This document shows, one piece after another, positions 12,022 to 20,255 of a DNA stretch of 64,000 bases. The DNA is from CALAED01 sp036378315. Its GTDB lineage: Bacteria > Actinomycetota > Actinomycetes > Streptosporangiales > Streptosporangiaceae. The notes beneath the pieces are model-generated. The model was not told the DNA's origin. It did not search any database and saw only the letters and a program-made list of their open reading frames with translations. The stretch spans positions 1 to 64,000 of the forward strand of contig DASUWU010000062.1 of NCBI GenBank assembly GCA_036378315.1, read 5' to 3'. Each line of letters opens with the position of its first letter. Position 1 is the stretch's first letter. A program made the translations under genes and the position numbers.

Positions 12022-12798
12022 TCAGTACTTCGGCCCGACGAACTCGTCAAGCCGCGCCACCGCCTCCCGCCGCGCCACCGAGATCGTGTTACTTCGGGAA
12101 TAGCGCCACTCGATGCCGAGGGTGTCCAGCGCGTCAGTGAACAGATTACGGATGTCCGCCGACTCGTTGCTGAAGAGGTAGCGCGGGTATTCGTACCACC
12201 GGTCGCCGGTCGGCAGGGCTCTTCGAACCCGGTTGGTGAATCTGCTTCCGTCTGAATGGATCAGGCCTCGGACGAACCTTCCCGCGTGCTCCGTAACGAT
12301 CGTCTGCTGCCACGCTTGCAGCTGAATCTTCCGTCTGTGCTTCACTCCCGCGCCGTGCTGAGGAAAGAGGCACGGCCAGTGTTTGGAGTAGCTGTTGACC
12401 TCCGTACAGCCCTGTTTTTGAAGCAGGCGAACTTTGTTGTCGGGGCGTATCGCGAGAATGGCTTCGACGCATTCATCCCGGAGGCCTGGCCAAGCGTCCG
12501 CGCAGATGATCCGCAAGGACCAGACCTTCTTCGACGCGAGGCCTACCGGGCTGATGCAGCCATCACCCAAATAGAGTCCTAAGAGATAGGCGTAGCCCGG
12601 CAGCGGTTCAGGAGGCCTCGGTCGCTCGTCGCAGCGCGGACATGTAGCTCCCATCTTTGGCCTCAAGGCGGCTTCTGGGTTATCCCGCCATACCTTCAAG
12701 GCGGCGCGTGATACGCCGGTCCGGCGGCTCACTTCACTCAACGTGAGACCTGAGGACATAAGGGTCAGCGCCCGTCGGCGCACGGTGCGGTCATACAT
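12022..12798 (-). CDS. HTH protein with LAGLIDADG-like endonuclease domain
   Basis: 258 residues. Residues 14-37 form a helix-turn-helix (GLTLSEVSRRTGVSRAALKVW). A CPRC pair lies at 53-56. Two LAGLIDADG-type motifs follow: YLLGLYLGDGC at 71-81 and FVRGLIHSDGS at 175-185, each with the acidic Asp expected at the nuclease dimer interface. It could therefore be a free-standing homing endonuclease or a regulator built on that fold. No intron or intein is seen around it. The gene is visibly less GC-rich than its neighbours, suggesting horizontal origin. It ends seven bases after pyk on the opposite strand and starts 64 bases from a tRNA gene. Confidence 0.8.
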   Translation of the reverse strand: MYDRTVRRRALTLMSSGLTLSEVSRRTGVSRAALKVWRDNPEAALRPKMGATCPRCDERPRPPEPLPGYAYLLGLYLGDGCISPVGLASKKVWSLRIICADAWPGLRDECVEAILAIRPDNKVRLLQKQGCTEVNSYSKHWPCLFPQHGAGVKHRRKIQLQAWQQTIVTEHAGRFVRGLIHSDGSRFTNRVRRALPTGDRWYEYPRYLFSNESADIRNLFTDALDTLGIEWRYSRSNTISVARREAVARLDEFVGPKY

Positions 12799-12862
12799 AC
12801 CATGAGCGTTACACGGAGGTACGACAAGACGGTGTCGCCAGAATCAGATTGGTCGCATTTGT

Positions 12863-12937
12863 GCCTCGGGTGGGATTCGAACCCACACTGTACGGATTTT
12901 GAAGCCGTTGTCTCCTGCCTATTGGACTACCGAGGCA
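12863..12937 (-). tRNA. tRNA, anticodon loop reads CAA (Leu) on an unusual short body
   Basis: The 75-base minus-strand sequence has a seven-pair acceptor stem (GCCTCGG/CCGAGGC), a discriminator A and a perfect T arm (GTGGG-TTCGAAT-CCCAC). The anticodon arm is ACGGC-TTCAAAA-TCCGT, giving anticodon CAA with one C-U mismatch at the loop end. The variable region is only five bases, whereas normal tRNA-Leu has a long variable arm. The D stem is weak: GTC/GAC with a 12-base loop. No CCA is encoded. That it is a tRNA gene is fairly sure; its amino-acid identity is not. Confidence 0.75.
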
Positions 12938-12953
12938 TATTCCGTGACATTAC

Positions 12954-13028
12954 ACAAAATGTCTAAATTGTGCGACGGGGCGGTGTCCACACCATACCGA
13001 GCACTAGCGTACCGGGTGCGGGTACGCT
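12954..13028 (+). promoter_or_regulatory. Promoter region of the ANTAR regulator gene
   Basis: An AT-rich island carries the dyad CACAA-N10-TTGTG (12954-12973). Further down, TACGCT at 13023-13028 ends seven bases before the GTG at 13036, predicting a leaderless transcript. Confidence 0.45.
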
Positions 13029-13035
13029 CGTGCGC

Positions 13036-13665
13036 GTGACGGACACCCCTCGACGTGTTGTGATCGCTGAGGACGAGGCGCTGATCAGGCTCGACCTCAA
13101 GGAGATGCTGGAAGAGGACGGCTACCAGGTCGTCGGCGAGGCCGGGGACGGCGAGACGGCGGTGCGGCTGGCCACCGAGCTGCGGCCCGACCTGGTGATG
13201 CTCGACGTCAAGATGCCCATCCTCGACGGTATCTCGGCCGCCGAGCGGATCGCGGCCGAGCACATCGCGCCCGTGGTGATCCTCACCGCGTTCTCCCAGC
13301 GCGAGCTGGTCGAGCGGGCCCGCGCCGCCGGGGCGATGGCCTACCTCGTCAAGCCGTTCACCAAGGCCGACCTGGTGCCCGCGATCGAGATGGCGGTCAG
13401 CAGGTACGAAGAGATGGCGGCCCTCGAGGCCGAGGTGCAGACCCTGCAGGAGCGCCTCGAGACGCGCAAGATCGTCGACAGGGCCAAGGGGCTGTTGCAG
13501 GCCAGGCACGGCTGGACCGAGCCCGAGGCGTTCCGCTGGATCCAGAAGACGTCCATGGACCGGCGGGTGACCATGCGCAACGTCGCCGAGGCCGTGGTCG
13601 CCGGGGACGCCGGCGCGCCGGACGAACCGCCGCCCGAGCGCGACGCCGACGGGCCATCCCGCTGA
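13036..13665 (+). CDS. pdtaR: ANTAR-domain response regulator (PdtaR-like antiterminator)
   Basis: 209 residues. The N-terminal receiver domain has the acidic pair EDE, the phospho-acceptor Asp in LVMLDVKMP, a Thr in ILTAF and Lys in VKPF. A short coiled linker (LEAEVQTLQERLETRK) leads to the C-terminal ANTAR RNA-binding domain (IVDRAKGLLQARHGWTEPEAFRWIQKTSMD). In this family phosphorylation promotes dimerisation and binding of paired hexaloop hairpins in mRNA, preventing termination. The partner histidine kinase is not in the window. The GTG start (MTDTPRR) is set by a -10 box seven bases upstream. The assigned name follows the mycobacterial homologue. Confidence 0.92.
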   Translation: MTDTPRRVVIAEDEALIRLDLKEMLEEDGYQVVGEAGDGETAVRLATELRPDLVMLDVKMPILDGISAAERIAAEHIAPVVILTAFSQRELVERARAAGAMAYLVKPFTKADLVPAIEMAVSRYEEMAALEAEVQTLQERLETRKIVDRAKGLLQARHGWTEPEAFRWIQKTSMDRRVTMRNVAEAVVAGDAGAPDEPPPERDADGPSR

Positions 13666-13948
13666 CCCCGACCGCGCCGCGGAACGCGACCGTTCCCGCC
13701 CGTCACCGAGCCGCTGCGTACGGTAAACATCAGCCCCTCTGCCTGGGCAGTTATGGCACGGAGCGGTAACGAAGCCACAACGACACTGCGCTGAACTACT
13801 GCTCTGACGGGTCGGGTCGGTGTACTACGGACAGGTCCCTTGGTGACCGTTTTCTCCCGCAGAGAGCGAGACCCCGGGGCCTTGACTTGTACCCGGTCCA
13901 CGTCTTCGCGGATCCGGACGTAAAGGGAACGGAAGGAAGGCGACGACC

Positions 13949-15142
13949 TTGCGGCTCAACACAACCCGCTTCGGCGCGACGCTCGCCGTCGGGGCGGCGC
14001 TCGCGCTTGGCATGACGGCCTGTGGTGGCGGTGGCGACAACGGCGGTTCGTCCGGCGGCGGCGGGGGTACCAACAGCGTCACGCTCGGGTTCATGGGCGA
14101 CCTTACCGGTGAGAACTCCGGCATCGTCATCCCGCCGAAGCAAGGCGCGCAGATGGCCATCGACGAGTACAACGCGACCAATCCCAAGGTGAAGATCACC
14201 CTTAAGCCGTACGACAGCCAGGGCAAGCCCGAGCAGGCCACGCCGCTCGCCAAGCAGGCCGTGACGCAGGACAAGGTTGTCGGGATGATCGGCCCCGCGT
14301 TCTCCGGTGAATCCGCCCAGGTGGGTCCCGTTCTCGAAGAGGGCAAGGTGCCGAGCGTGTCGCCGTCCGCCACCAACGTCGCCCTCGGCCAGCACGGCTG
14401 GAAGTACTGGCACCGGATCGTGGGCAACGACAACGTTCAGGGCTCGGGGGTCGGGAACTTCATCGCCAAGTCGCTGAAGGCCAAGAAGGTCTTCGTCATC
14501 GACGACGCGTCCGAGTACGGCAAGCCGCTCGCCACCAAGGTGAAGCAGACCGTCGAGGGGGCGGGAGCGCAGACCTCCACCGACGCCATCGACGTGCAGG
14601 CGTCCGACTACGGCTCCACCGTCAACAAGGCCAAGGCCTTCGCCCCCGACGCGATCTTCTTCGGCGGCTACTACGCGCAGGCCGGCAAGCTGGTCAAGCA
14701 GCTCAGGGAGGGCGGCGTCAAGGCGCGCTTCCTGTCCGGCGACGGTTCGCTCGACCCGGGGCTGGCCAAGGGCGCCGGCGGCACCACCGCGGACGGTTCC
14801 GTCATCGCCTGCCCCTGCCTGATCGACCCGACCGGCAAGGCCAGCCCGGCGAGCAAGACCTTCGCCGACAAGTACAAGGCCAAGTTCAACGCCGAGCCGG
14901 CGATCTACTCGGCCGAGGGCTACGACGCGGCCACCGCGTTCATCACCGCCATCAAGGCGGGCAACACCACGCCCGACGCGATCAACAAGTACCTGTCGAC
15001 CGAGGACGTCCCTGGCGTCTCCAAGGAGATCAAGTTCGCCCCCAACGGCGAGCCGACCGCGGCCGACGTGTACGTCTATGAGGTGAAGGGCGACACCCTG
15101 CCGCTGCTGGGCAAGGCCTCCGAGGCCAAGGTCACCGGTTAG
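13949..15142 (+). CDS. livK: Branched-chain amino-acid ABC transporter substrate-binding lipoprotein
   Basis: 397 residues. The signal peptide ends in the lipobox GMTAC with acylated Cys at about residue 25, followed by a Gly/Ser-rich tether. The mature part is a type I periplasmic-binding fold (VTLGFMGDLTGENSG, KVVGMIGPAFSGES, VFVIDDASEYG). It captures leucine, isoleucine, valine or related ligands outside the membrane and delivers them to LivHM. GGAAGG lies eight bases before the TTG start. The preceding 283 bases hold no gene I can support and presumably the operon promoter. A large palindrome follows the stop, likely reducing read-through into the permease genes. Confidence 0.95.
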   Translation: MRLNTTRFGATLAVGAALALGMTACGGGGDNGGSSGGGGGTNSVTLGFMGDLTGENSGIVIPPKQGAQMAIDEYNATNPKVKITLKPYDSQGKPEQATPLAKQAVTQDKVVGMIGPAFSGESAQVGPVLEEGKVPSVSPSATNVALGQHGWKYWHRIVGNDNVQGSGVGNFIAKSLKAKKVFVIDDASEYGKPLATKVKQTVEGAGAQTSTDAIDVQASDYGSTVNKAKAFAPDAIFFGGYYAQAGKLVKQLREGGVKARFLSGDGSLDPGLAKGAGGTTADGSVIACPCLIDPTGKASPASKTFADKYKAKFNAEPAIYSAEGYDAATAFITAIKAGNTTPDAINKYLSTEDVPGVSKEIKFAPNGEPTAADVYVYEVKGDTLPLLGKASEAKVTG

Positions 15143-15197
15143 GGTGCTGCCCGTCGGGTCGACTCGATCATTGGTCGGCCGGTGTCACTGACGGGCG

Positions 15198-15227
15198 GGA
15201 GCGGGAGCGCCGCGGCGCTCCCGCTCC
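15198..15227 (+). terminator. Intercistronic palindrome between livK and livH
   Basis: A perfect 30-bp palindrome (15-bp arms; left arm begins GGAGCGGGAGC) ends in CTTC, 19 bases before the livH start. It probably acts as a partial terminator or mRNA stabiliser that lets the binding protein be made in excess over the permeases. Confidence 0.65.
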
Positions 15228-15245
15228 TTCGACGAGGGCGACAAG

Positions 15246-16211
15246 GTGTTGCATAGCTTCATTGATCAGTTCTGGCCGTCCACGGTCGACGGGCTATCGC
15301 TCGGCGCGATCTATGGGCTCGTGGCGCTGGGGTACACGATGGTGTACGGCGTCCTGCGCCTGATCAACTTCGCGCACTCCGAAATCTTCATGATCGGGAC
15401 CATGGCCGCGCTGGCGGTGCTGGACGGCCTCGGCACGCACCTGCTCGGCGGGTTCTCCTTGATCGGGATGGTGCTGCTGCTCGCCGCGGCCGGCGCGGTC
15501 CTGTCCGGCGCCAGCGCGGTGGGCCTGGAGTACGTCGCCTACCGGCCGCTGCGCCGGCACGGCGCGTCCCGGCTGGCGGCGCTCATCTCGGCGATCGGCG
15601 CGTCGATCTTCCTGCAGCAGTTGTTCGCGCGGCTGCTCATTCCGAAGTACTTCGACCTGCCGAAGGAGAAGGGCGCGTTGCCCATCTCCCACCAGTTCGT
15701 CGAGCGGTTCAACGTCATCTCCATCGGCGACTTCGTGGTCAGCAACGACAAGTTCGTCATGATCGTCGGCGGGCTCCTGATGATGGTGGGCCTCGACCTG
15801 ATCGTGAACCGGACGAAGTTGGGGCGCGGCATCAGGGCCACGGCGCAGGACCCGGAGACAGCGGTGCTCATGGGGGTCAACATCGACCGCATCGTGACCG
15901 CGACGTTCCTGATCGGCGGCGTCATGGCGGGCATCGCGGCCGGCCTCTACATGATGCGGTTCGAGGAGACGAACTATTTCGTCGGGTTCGTGCTCAGCAT
16001 CAAGGCGTTCACCGCGGCCGTGCTCGGCGGCATCGGCAACCTCAGGGGCGCGCTCCTCGGCGGTTTCGTGCTCGGTCTGCTCGAGTTCTACGGGTCGAGC
16101 ATCTTCGGATCGGAGTGGCGGGACGTGGTGGCGTTCACCGTCCTCGTTCTCGTGCTCATGTTCCGTCCGACCGGCATCCTCGGCGAGTCCCTCCAGCAGG
16201 CGCGCGCATGA
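15246..16211 (+). CDS. livH: Branched-chain amino-acid ABC transporter permease
   Basis: 321 residues, about eight hydrophobic segments. The motifs LGAIYGLVALGYTMVYGVL and AVLGGIGNLRGALLGG are characteristic of the LivH half of this family, and the ALxGGxG phrase near the C-terminus is the loop that contacts the ATPases. It forms the membrane channel together with LivM. The start is GTG at 15246 (a TTG follows directly); the Shine-Dalgarno is weak. The next gene starts inside its stop codon (ATGA). Confidence 0.94.
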   Translation: MLHSFIDQFWPSTVDGLSLGAIYGLVALGYTMVYGVLRLINFAHSEIFMIGTMAALAVLDGLGTHLLGGFSLIGMVLLLAAAGAVLSGASAVGLEYVAYRPLRRHGASRLAALISAIGASIFLQQLFARLLIPKYFDLPKEKGALPISHQFVERFNVISIGDFVVSNDKFVMIVGGLLMMVGLDLIVNRTKLGRGIRATAQDPETAVLMGVNIDRIVTATFLIGGVMAGIAAGLYMMRFEETNYFVGFVLSIKAFTAAVLGGIGNLRGALLGGFVLGLLEFYGSSIFGSEWRDVVAFTVLVLVLMFRPTGILGESLQQARA

Positions 16212-17512
16212 ACCTCAACGACACGAAGACGATCGAGGCCGGGAGCCCGCGGCAGCAGGACATCTTCGCCGCCGCTGCGGAGCGCGCCAGGGTGCGCGCC
16301 GAGCGGCGGGCCCCGCGCGCCCCCGCGGGGTTGCGCTGGCTGATCTACCTGCTCGTGCTGCCCTTCGAGGTGCTCGGCGGCGTGAGCGCCGGCTTCCGTG
16401 ACTGGTGGGGCGGGCTGCCGTGGTACGGGCGCTGGGCCGGCTACATCGTGCTGATCCTCGCCGCCGTCGCGCTGCCCTCGCAGCAGGTGGCGAGCGTCAT
16501 GTCCCCCTACACCGACTGGCCGACCCTGCTGTTCTTCCCGATCGGCGGCTACATCCTGCTCGCGCTCGGGTTGAACGTCGTGGTGGGGATGGCCGGACTG
16601 CTCGACCTGGGGTACGTGGCGTTCTTCGCGATCGGCGCGTACACGATGGCGGTGCTCGGGACGAGGTACCACTGGAGCTTCTGGGAGATCCTGCCGGTGG
16701 GGATCATCCTCACCTCGGTGTCGGGGTTGATCCTCGGCGCGCCGACGCTGCGGCTGCGCGGCGACTACCTGGCGATCGTGACGCTGGGGTTCGGTGAGAT
16801 CATCCGGCAGACCGCGCGGAACACCGACGCCATCGGCGGCCCGAACGGCATCGGCGGCATCCCGCATCCGCCGACGCTGACGGAGTGGTCGTTTCCCGAC
16901 AAGGAGCCGTTCACCAGCCTCGGGCTGAACGGGGTGAGCCCGCTCAAGTACGGCGCGCTGGACGGGCGGCCGTACTACTACCTGATGCTGATCGCGATCG
17001 TGGTGACGATCATCTTCGTCAAGCGGCTGGAGAACAGCCGGGTCGGCCGCGCCTGGGCCGCGATCCGCGAGGACGAGGACGCCGCCGAGCTCATGGGCGT
17101 GCCGACGTTCAGGTACAAGCTGGCCGCGTTCGCGATCGGCGCCGCGATCGGCGGGGCGGCGGGCGTGATCTACGGCGGCCAGGCCACGTCGATCGTCCCT
17201 GCCCAGTTCCTGTTCATCGTGTCGGCGACGATCCTCGCCGCCGTGGTGCTCGGCGGCTCGGGGAACGTGCCCGGGGTCATGCTGGGTGCGTTCCTCGTGG
17301 CGTGGATCCCCGAACGTGTCCGGGGCCTGCAGGACTACCGCATCTTGATGTTCGGTGGGGTGCTGGTCGCATTGATGATCTTCCGCCCTGAGGGGCTGCT
17401 GCCGTCGCGGCGCCGCAAGGCCGAACTGGCCGAGGGCACCGGCGGCATGGGGAGCCTCGGCGCCGAGGTGGGCGGTCCAGGGACGCACGCGGCCGCCGAG
17501 GCGGGCCAATGA
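16208..17512 (+). CDS. livM: Branched-chain amino-acid ABC transporter permease
   Basis: 434 residues, longer than the usual roughly 330-400 because of a charged N-terminal cytoplasmic region of about 40 residues (AAAAERARVRAERRAPRA). About nine membrane segments follow. The phrases LNVVVGMAGLLDLGYVAFFA, LRLRGDYLAIVTLGFGEI and VVLGGSGNVPGVMLGA identify the LivM family. The ATG at 16208 overlaps the livH stop and its own stop overlaps the livG start, so translation is coupled through the operon. Confidence 0.95.
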   Translation: MNLNDTKTIEAGSPRQQDIFAAAAERARVRAERRAPRAPAGLRWLIYLLVLPFEVLGGVSAGFRDWWGGLPWYGRWAGYIVLILAAVALPSQQVASVMSPYTDWPTLLFFPIGGYILLALGLNVVVGMAGLLDLGYVAFFAIGAYTMAVLGTRYHWSFWEILPVGIILTSVSGLILGAPTLRLRGDYLAIVTLGFGEIIRQTARNTDAIGGPNGIGGIPHPPTLTEWSFPDKEPFTSLGLNGVSPLKYGALDGRPYYYLMLIAIVVTIIFVKRLENSRVGRAWAAIREDEDAAELMGVPTFRYKLAAFAIGAAIGGAAGVIYGGQATSIVPAQFLFIVSATILAAVVLGGSGNVPGVMLGAFLVAWIPERVRGLQDYRILMFGGVLVALMIFRPEGLLPSRRRKAELAEGTGGMGSLGAEVGGPGTHAAAEAGQ

Positions 17513-18330
17513 ACGCAGGGGAGCCGATGACCGGGACGGCGGCTCGGCACGGTGCCGGGCAACACTTGCTGCGGTTGGCGAACGTGACCATGCGGTTCGG
17601 CGGTGTGGTCGCGGTCAACCAGGTCGACTTCGAGGTCAGGACCGGCGAGATCTTCGCGTTGATCGGGCCGAACGGCGCGGGCAAGACGACGGTGTTCAAC
17701 ATGGTCACCGGCGTCTACCGGCCGAGCGAGGGGCAGGTGTTCTTCGACGGCCGGCAGATCACCGGGCTCAAGCGGTTCAAGGTGACCAAGCTCGGGGTCG
17801 CCCGGACGTTCCAGAACATCCGGTTGTTCCACAACATGACGGCGCTGGAGAACGTCATGGTCGGCGCGGACGCCCATCATCGCACCGGCCTCGCCGGCGC
17901 CGCGCTCGGCCTGCCGTGGCACCGCCGCGAGGAGCGCGAAGGGCGGCGCAGGGGGGCGGAGCTGCTGGAGTTCGTGGGGATCCCGCACCGGATCGACGAG
18001 GCGGCGAAGAACCTGCCGTACGGCGACCAGCGCCGCCTCGAGATCGCCCGTGCGCTCGCCACCGACCCGAAGCTGCTGCTGCTCGACGAGCCGGCGGCCG
18101 GGATGAACCCGGTGGAGAAGGAGTCCCTGCAGGCGCTGATCGGGCGGATCAGGGACACCGGCCGTACGGTCCTGCTCATCGAGCATGACATGAGCCTGGT
18201 GATGGGGATCAGCGACCGGATCGCCGTGCTCGACTTCGGTGAGAAGATCGCCGAAGGGCTGCCGGCGGAGATCCAGAACAACCCGAGGGTCATCGAGGCG
18301 TATCTGGGGGCACCGGCCGATGCTTCTTGA
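17509..18330 (+). CDS. livG: Branched-chain amino-acid ABC transporter ATPase
   Basis: 273 residues. Walker A is GPNGAGKTT near residue 57. The Q-loop region reads GVARTFQNIRLF, the signature region is the degenerate YGDQRRLEIARAL, Walker B is LLLLDEPAAGMNP, and the switch His lies in LLIEHDM. The degenerate signature and the long insert after ARTFQNIRLF are normal for LivG. It hydrolyses ATP with LivF to drive import. Start and stop both overlap neighbouring genes (ATGA at livM; 11 bases with livF). Confidence 0.96.
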   Translation: MNAGEPMTGTAARHGAGQHLLRLANVTMRFGGVVAVNQVDFEVRTGEIFALIGPNGAGKTTVFNMVTGVYRPSEGQVFFDGRQITGLKRFKVTKLGVARTFQNIRLFHNMTALENVMVGADAHHRTGLAGAALGLPWHRREEREGRRRGAELLEFVGIPHRIDEAAKNLPYGDQRRLEIARALATDPKLLLLDEPAAGMNPVEKESLQALIGRIRDTGRTVLLIEHDMSLVMGISDRIAVLDFGEKIAEGLPAEIQNNPRVIEAYLGAPADAS

Positions 18331-19039
18331 GGTCCAGGACATCCACGTCCACTACGGCAAGATCGCGGCGCTCAAGGGCGTGTCGGTGGAGGTCGGCGAG
18401 GGCGAGATCGTCACCCTGATCGGCGCCAACGGCGCGGGCAAGTCGACGACGCTGAAGACGATTTCCGGTCTGCGCCCGCTGTCGTCCGGCCGCATCGTCT
18501 TCGACGGGCGGGACATCAGCAGGATGCCCGGGCATCGCCGGGTGCTCGCGGGCATCGGGCAGGCGCCGGAGGGGCGCGGCATCTTCCCCGGCATGACGGT
18601 GACCGAGAACCTGCTGATGGGCGCCTACGCCAGGAAGGGCTCGCTGACGAAGGAGCTCGACGAGGTCTTCGGCCTGTTCCCGCGGCTGGCCGAGCGCAGG
18701 GGCCAGGCGGGCGGCACGATGTCCGGGGGCGAGCAGCAGATGCTCGCCATCGGGCGGGCGCTGATGACCAAGCCGAAGGTGCTGCTGCTCGACGAGCCGT
18801 CGATGGGCCTTGCCCCGGTGCTGGTCACCCAGATCTTCTCGATCGTGCAGGAGATCAACCGGCGTGGCACGACGGTGCTGTTGGTCGAGCAGAACGCGCA
18901 GCAGGCGCTGCAGGTGGCGGACCGGGCGTACGTGCTGGAGACGGGGGCGATCGTGAAGTCGGCGCCCGCCAGGGATCTGCTCGACGACCCGGAGGTCCGC
19001 GCGGCCTATCTCGGCGGCGGCGCCCAGACCGGCCGCTGA
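18320..19039 (+). CDS. livF: Branched-chain amino-acid ABC transporter ATPase
   Basis: 239 residues, standard LivF length. It carries Walker A (GANGAGKST), the LivF-type Q-loop phrase GIGQAPEGRGIFPGMTVTEN, a canonical signature (MSGGEQQMLAIGRAL), Walker B (LLLDEPSMGLAP) and the H-loop replaced by LLVEQNAQQAL, as usual in LivF. The ATG at 18320 overlaps livG by 11 bases. It is the last gene of the liv operon. Confidence 0.96.
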   Translation: MLLEVQDIHVHYGKIAALKGVSVEVGEGEIVTLIGANGAGKSTTLKTISGLRPLSSGRIVFDGRDISRMPGHRRVLAGIGQAPEGRGIFPGMTVTENLLMGAYARKGSLTKELDEVFGLFPRLAERRGQAGGTMSGGEQQMLAIGRALMTKPKVLLLDEPSMGLAPVLVTQIFSIVQEINRRGTTVLLVEQNAQQALQVADRAYVLETGAIVKSAPARDLLDDPEVRAAYLGGGAQTGR

Positions 19040-19123
19040 GACCCGGCGGCGGTCGGCCGCGCGCTGGTGCGGCCGGCTAATGCGGCCAGGGAATGCGGCC
19101 GGAAGGCGAAGGCGTGGCCGGGG

Positions 19124-19798
19124 TCAGCGCGGACCGGGCCGGCCGAGCTTGACGTCGGCCGGCGGCGGGTCGGACGCCGCGCCCATGGTGGGGCTGCCGA
19201 CCAGCCGCAGGTCGGTCTCCCTGACCTGGCGCGGGATGTCGTACCACAGGTCCATCTCGACGCGGACGCCGGAACCCACGTCGATGCTGGTCGGCTGCCG
19301 CCTGATCAGCATGGCGTCGAGGTCGGGCGGGAAGGTCCTGCCGTCGGAGGTGACCAGGACCTGCTTGCGGGTGTCGAAGGTGCCCGTGATGCGGCCGGTG
19401 TTCTCCACGACCAGCCTGATCCGGACGAACTGCCCTTTCGGCGCCACGTCGGCGTGGCTGCCGGCGACCGTGACCATGCGGTCGCGCAGGCCGATCAGCG
19501 TGAACGCCAGGTCGCCGCTGCGCGCGGGCGGCAGGTGCAGGACGGTCTCGTCCGGCCGCGCGGTGCGCGGCGGGAGGTCGTACGTCGCCGGTGTGCTCTT
19601 GGCCGGCGCGGCGTGGTCCCCGGAGGAGCAGCCGGCGAGGAGTACGGAGACCGGCAAGGAGACCAGTACGGCCACCAGCGCGGGCAGCGGCGGCAAGGGC
19701 TTCGCGGACGGGAACGTGGAGGTGGGCGCGAGCGGCGCGGCGGCCGGCCCGGAGGCGGGCGGCGCGGCGGAACCGGGCGGCGCCGGGGTCCTTCGCAT
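19124..19798 (-). CDS. Lipoprotein with DUF4352-like domain
   Basis: 224 residues. A Pro/Ala-rich N-terminus leads to a hydrophobic stretch and the lipobox LLAGC (Cys near residue 57), so it should be a surface lipoprotein; the real start may be nearer the hydrophobic stretch. The mature domain has the immunoglobulin-like DUF4352 pattern: GQFVRIRLVVENTG, the turn FDTRKQVLVTSDGRTFPPD and the late VEMDLWYDIP. Such domains bind unknown partners in the envelope. Convergent with livF. Function unknown. Confidence 0.8.
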   Translation of the reverse strand: MRRTPAPPGSAAPPASGPAAAPLAPTSTFPSAKPLPPLPALVAVLVSLPVSVLLAGCSSGDHAAPAKSTPATYDLPPRTARPDETVLHLPPARSGDLAFTLIGLRDRMVTVAGSHADVAPKGQFVRIRLVVENTGRITGTFDTRKQVLVTSDGRTFPPDLDAMLIRRQPTSIDVGSGVRVEMDLWYDIPRQVRETDLRLVGSPTMGAASDPPPADVKLGRPGPR

Positions 19799-20225
19799 GC
19801 CGCGACCCTAAGGACAAGGCGGCGCGGCGGGAAAGACCGGCCGCCCGGAAAGGAACCAAATCGCAATTGGGAGGTTACCGCGGGGCGCGGTAAGAGCCCG
19901 GGGTGGACCTTTGGGTCCGTGCAGACCTTCCCCGGCCCTGCACGTTGTCTACTCGGCCGCCCCGGGCTCCCCTCCAACGGTAGCGACCCCGCAGGTGCGC
20001 GTGCAAAGTATGCCGTCACCTGAATGAGGGGAATCGGCAACCCGGCGGCGTTTCGCCGTTCATGCGGTGGCCCGGTCTCCGCGCGCACGAGGCCGTACGG
20101 GCACGGCGGTTCGGCGGCGCCGGGCGCGGGTGTGCGACCCCGGCGACGCGGTGCCTGGCTTCGTCCCCGTGGCCTGAAGCGGCCGCGCGGCCGCGGCGGC
20201 GAAACCTCCGGCGGCCTGCGGAAAA
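19799..20225. other. Gene-poor spacer with three consecutive stem-loops
   Basis: I see no supportable coding sequence here. Three hairpins lie in series: TTACCGCG-ggg-CGCGGTAA (19875-19893), GGACC-tttg-GGTCC (19905-19918) and CGTGCAG-N13-CTGCACG (19918-19944). They lie between the divergent lipoprotein gene and polA and could belong to a non-coding RNA or a leader. I do not recognise a known riboswitch. Confidence 0.35.
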
Positions 20226-20248
20226 CTGTCCGAGCCGGCGACTAGGCT
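20226..20248 (+). promoter_or_regulatory. polA promoter, DNA-damage (RecA-NDp/PafBC)-like and leaderless
   Basis: CTGTCCGAG-N8-TAGGCT occupies 20226-20248. The published actinobacterial damage promoter is TTGTCRGTG-N8-TAnnnT; six of nine upstream bases, the exact N8 spacing and the -10 match. TAGGCT ends seven bases before the GTG, so the transcript should be leaderless. Confidence 0.5.
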
Positions 20249-20255
20249 GCCGGGT

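Noticed and set aside
12022..12798. Intein or intron encoding the LAGLIDADG protein
   Set aside because: The gene is free-standing with its own start and stop, and neither neighbour (pyk or the tRNA) is interrupted.
19060..19105. Triple TGCGGCC words after livF
   Set aside because: Short GC-rich words are expected by chance in this composition, and no stem or phasing is convincing.
19799..20255. Riboswitch before polA
   Set aside because: The hairpins do not match any class I can recall, and polA appears to be transcribed leaderless from downstream.
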